Source: Flavobacteriales bacterium UBA972
GTDB lineage: Bacteria > Bacteroidota > Bacteroidia > Flavobacteriales > Schleiferiaceae
Length of the DNA: 7,480 nt
NCBI GenBank assembly: GCA_002292855.1
Contig: DBBY01000007.1
Span: 11,624-19,103, forward strand
Direction of reading: 5' to 3'
The notes under the pieces are model-generated. The model saw only the letters and a list, made by a program, of their open reading frames with translations, had not been told where the DNA came from and searched no databases. Of the stretch, positions 5,665 to 7,480 are shown piece after piece. Position 1 is the first letter of the stretch. Every line of letters begins with the position of its first letter. The translations under genes were made by a program, and so were the position numbers.

Positions 5665-6866
5665 GCTTTCTGGAGTTTTAAGCGTTTTAGGCGTTTCGAA
5701 ATGTTAGCTTGAACGACATAGTGGTCAACCAATGGGGCAAAGACATTCATTAGAAGTATTGCAAGCATTATGCCCTCAGGATAGGCAGGGTTGAACACCC
5801 GAATTAGAATTGCCATAAGTCCCACTAAAAAGCCATAAATCCATTTTCCCCGCTCGGTATGCGCCGCAGAAACCGGATCAGTGGCCATGAATACCACGCC
5901 GAAGGCAAAACCTCCATACATGAGGTGCTGGTAGAATGGTAGCTCCATGTAGCTCCGCATGGCTCCAGGGTCGAGGAGGTGAGCAGAAGAATTAAAAATC
6001 AAACCCATGCACAAACCTCCGACTGCGGCAGAAAGCATAATCTTCCAGCTGCCTACTCCGGTGTAAATCAAAAACGCAGCCCCCAGCAGAATGGCGAAGG
6101 TGCTGGTTTCGCCAATGGAACCCGGAACAAACCCCCAAAATGCATCCATGAAAGAATACGAAGTCTGACCTGTCGTGGCAAGCTGACCAAGGGCGGTCGC
6201 TCCGGAATACCCGTCAACCACTTGAGCACCTGCCTCGGCTGAGGTATTGATCCAAATTTTGTCGCCAGACATATAGGTGGGGTAGGCAAAAAAGGCGAAA
6301 ACCCTTGCAGTTAGCGCAGGATTGAGCAGGTTCATGCCGGTTCCGCCAAACACTTCCTTCACAAAAAGAACGGAGAATGCGGTAGAAATTGCCACCATCC
6401 AAAGGGGAATGTCAATAGGCATAATTAGGGGAATCAAAATTCCCGAAACCAAGAAGCCCTCGTTGACCGCGTGCTTGTTTCGGTAGGCAAAGTAAATCTC
6501 AATGGCAAGGCCCGCGATGTAGGTCACCGCAATCATCGGAACGATGCGAATGGCTCCAAACATGAAGTTTTGAATCGTGAAAAACTGGATGAGAAGACCG
6601 CCCTCTGCAAGCATACCAAAGGCCTTGTAGTGCTGGTACCCGGCATTGAACATTCCAAAGAGGAGCGCAGGAACCAGGGCAAAGATGACCGTAATCATGG
6701 TCCGCTTCATGTCTACCGCGTCGCGCACGTGGGCACCGCTGTGGGTGTTGTGGTTCGGCACAAAGAACATCGTCTCTAGTGCGTTGTGCAAGGGATACAG
6801 GCCCTTGAGCTTGCCCGTGGTAACCACAGGGCGGGTAGAGTCAAATAAATTTTGAAAAATCTTCAT
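5661..6866 (-). CDS. nqrB: Na+-NQR subunit B (covalent FMN, Na+ channel subunit)
   Basis: NqrB is the largest membrane subunit. In the known Vibrio enzyme it holds a covalent FMN, and it is linked to riboflavin, quinone binding and the Na+ path. The protein has 401 residues and about ten hydrophobic helices between 57 and 380. VDGYSGATALGQ (217-228) contains the ApbE target, with T224 as the FMN-bearing residue. GGTGMNLLNPALTARVFAFF (174-193) and FMATDPVSAAHT (326-337) are strongly conserved family motifs. The N-terminus, with PVVTTGKLKGLYPL and the HSGAHVRDAVDMKR stretch, fits the soluble N-terminal arm. The ATG at 6866 lies 10 bases after the nqrA stop without a Shine-Dalgarno sequence. The 3' end overlaps nqrC by 4 bases. 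Confidence 0.98.
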   Translation of the reverse strand: MKIFQNLFDSTRPVVTTGKLKGLYPLHNALETMFFVPNHNTHSGAHVRDAVDMKRTMITVIFALVPALLFGMFNAGYQHYKAFGMLAEGGLLIQFFTIQNFMFGAIRIVPMIAVTYIAGLAIEIYFAYRNKHAVNEGFLVSGILIPLIMPIDIPLWMVAISTAFSVLFVKEVFGGTGMNLLNPALTARVFAFFAYPTYMSGDKIWINTSAEAGAQVVDGYSGATALGQLATTGQTSYSFMDAFWGFVPGSIGETSTFAILLGAAFLIYTGVGSWKIMLSAAVGGLCMGLIFNSSAHLLDPGAMRSYMELPFYQHLMYGGFAFGVVFMATDPVSAAHTERGKWIYGFLVGLMAILIRVFNPAYPEGIMLAILLMNVFAPLVDHYVVQANISKRLKRLKLQKA

Positions 6867-6876
6867 TGCGCGCTAA

Positions 6877-7480
6877 TCAATTCATTTCTTTTTGAAGAAG
6901 GTCTATAGCTTCATAAGCCATTTTTTGCAGTTCTTGTTTAGACGGGCAAACCACTTCGCATAGGGCAAAGTCCTCAGGAACCACTTCGTAGGCCCCAAGC
7001 TGCTCCATTTGGTCCAGGTCTTTTGCCCACATTGCTTTGATCAACGGCATGGGGAGCACGTCAAAAGGAAAAACCTTGTCGTACAAACCCGTCACTACAA
7101 AAGCGCGGTCTTCGCCGTGCTGCTTGGTGTTCAGGTCAAACTTTTTGCTCGGACTCATCCAGCTGAAGAGGGTGCGGCTGATCGACCACTTGCTGGCGCT
7201 CGGAATAACCCAGCCAAAAAAATCGGTGCCTTCGCCTTCTGGAATCGCTGTGATCTGGCTTGAATAATAGGTCAAATAACCCTTCTTGCCCACGTTGGCT
7301 CCTGTTAGTACGCTTCCAGAAATTACGCGGAAGTTGCCCTGCTTGAGTTCGCTGTCTAAGAAAACCTCAAGGCTGGCTCCGGGAGTTGCGGTAATGCACC
7401 GCGGCTTGAGCATGCCCGAGCCGCAGAGGGACACCGTGCGCTCCAGCTTAAAATTTCCCGTCAAGGCAAGATGGCCGAGG
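6877..7480 (-). CDS. nqrA: Na+-NQR subunit A, C-terminal part (runs off the right edge)
   Basis: Only the last 200 residues are present. The frame stays open to base 7480, so the start and roughly the first 250 residues lie outside the window (the family is about 450 residues). The TTG at 7464 that can serve as a nominal start is an internal leucine codon: upstream in-frame codons GHLA continue the protein. FRVISGSVLTG, the FFGWVIPSASKWSISR stretch and ALCEVVCPSKQEL near the end are characteristic NqrA C-terminal motifs. NqrA is a peripheral cytoplasmic subunit needed for a functional pump and implicated in quinone binding; it has no membrane helix. As first gene of the operon it should have the nqr promoter upstream, beyond this window. 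Confidence 0.96.
   Translation of the reverse strand, partial: LGHLALTGNFKLERTVSLCGSGMLKPRCITATPGASLEVFLDSELKQGNFRVISGSVLTGANVGKKGYLTYYSSQITAIPEGEGTDFFGWVIPSASKWSISRTLFSWMSPSKKFDLNTKQHGEDRAFVVTGLYDKVFPFDVLPMPLIKAMWAKDLDQMEQLGAYEVVPEDFALCEVVCPSKQELQKMAYEAIDLLQKEMN

Noticed and set aside
7462..7464. nqrA as a short complete gene starting at TTG 7464
   Set aside because: The frame remains open to the window edge with plausible NqrA residues, and the 195 codons correspond to the C-terminal part of a protein of about 450 residues.
3610..7480. Rnf complex instead of NQR
   Set aside because: NqrA, the NADH-binding NqrF with its 2Fe-2S domain, and the covalent FMN sites of NqrB and NqrC identify NQR. 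RnfB and RnfC ferredoxin subunits are absent.

Overview
The window reads as Bacteroidota DNA at roughly 50% GC. Four things support this. The genes are tightly packed and mostly lack clear Shine-Dalgarno sequences. The only promoter-like site matches the Bacteroidota -33/-7 consensus (TTG, then TAnnTTTG). The Nqr proteins carry features I associate with the phylum, such as a long NqrF and an SGGT flavin site in NqrC. Gene order also fits. A flavobacterial relative is likely, but I cannot place it to family from the sequence alone.

Layout, left to right. A complete murB (peptidoglycan precursor synthesis) lies on the + strand at 8-1027. A 70-base gap (1028-1097) follows and holds a Bacteroidota-type promoter. 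That promoter sits directly against a 65-residue membrane protein with four cysteines (1098-1295, +). Everything after that is on the - strand and converges on this small gene with 3 bases between the stop codons. Read in its own direction it is nqrA (C-terminal 200 residues only; the gene runs off the right edge), nqrB, nqrC, nqrD, nqrE, nqrF and apbE. This is a complete Na+-translocating NADH:quinone oxidoreductase operon apart from the missing 5' part of nqrA.

How the genes work together. NqrF takes electrons from NADH through FAD and a 2Fe-2S cluster. They pass through the cysteine-bound iron site shared by NqrD and NqrE, then through the covalent FMNs of NqrC and NqrB to the quinone, and Na+ is pumped out. 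ApbE is the flavin transferase that attaches the FMNs. It is encoded last, overlaps the end of nqrF and carries a lipoprotein signal. The small four-cysteine protein has the layout of NqrM (DUF539), the factor needed to mature this pump in Vibrio. I propose it as a divergent NqrM counterpart encoded head-on to the operon.

The most notable signals beyond the gene list are three. The first is the NqrM-like small gene with a nearly leaderless promoter. The second is a well-formed intrinsic-terminator hairpin on the - strand, just after the nqrF stop and inside the apbE signal-peptide codons. It could lower apbE expression relative to the pump subunits. The third is a pair of 4-base ATGA overlaps on both sides of nqrC. 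I see no mobile element, CRISPR array, tRNA, rRNA or wholly new multi-gene system, and no stretch over 100 bases without a gene.
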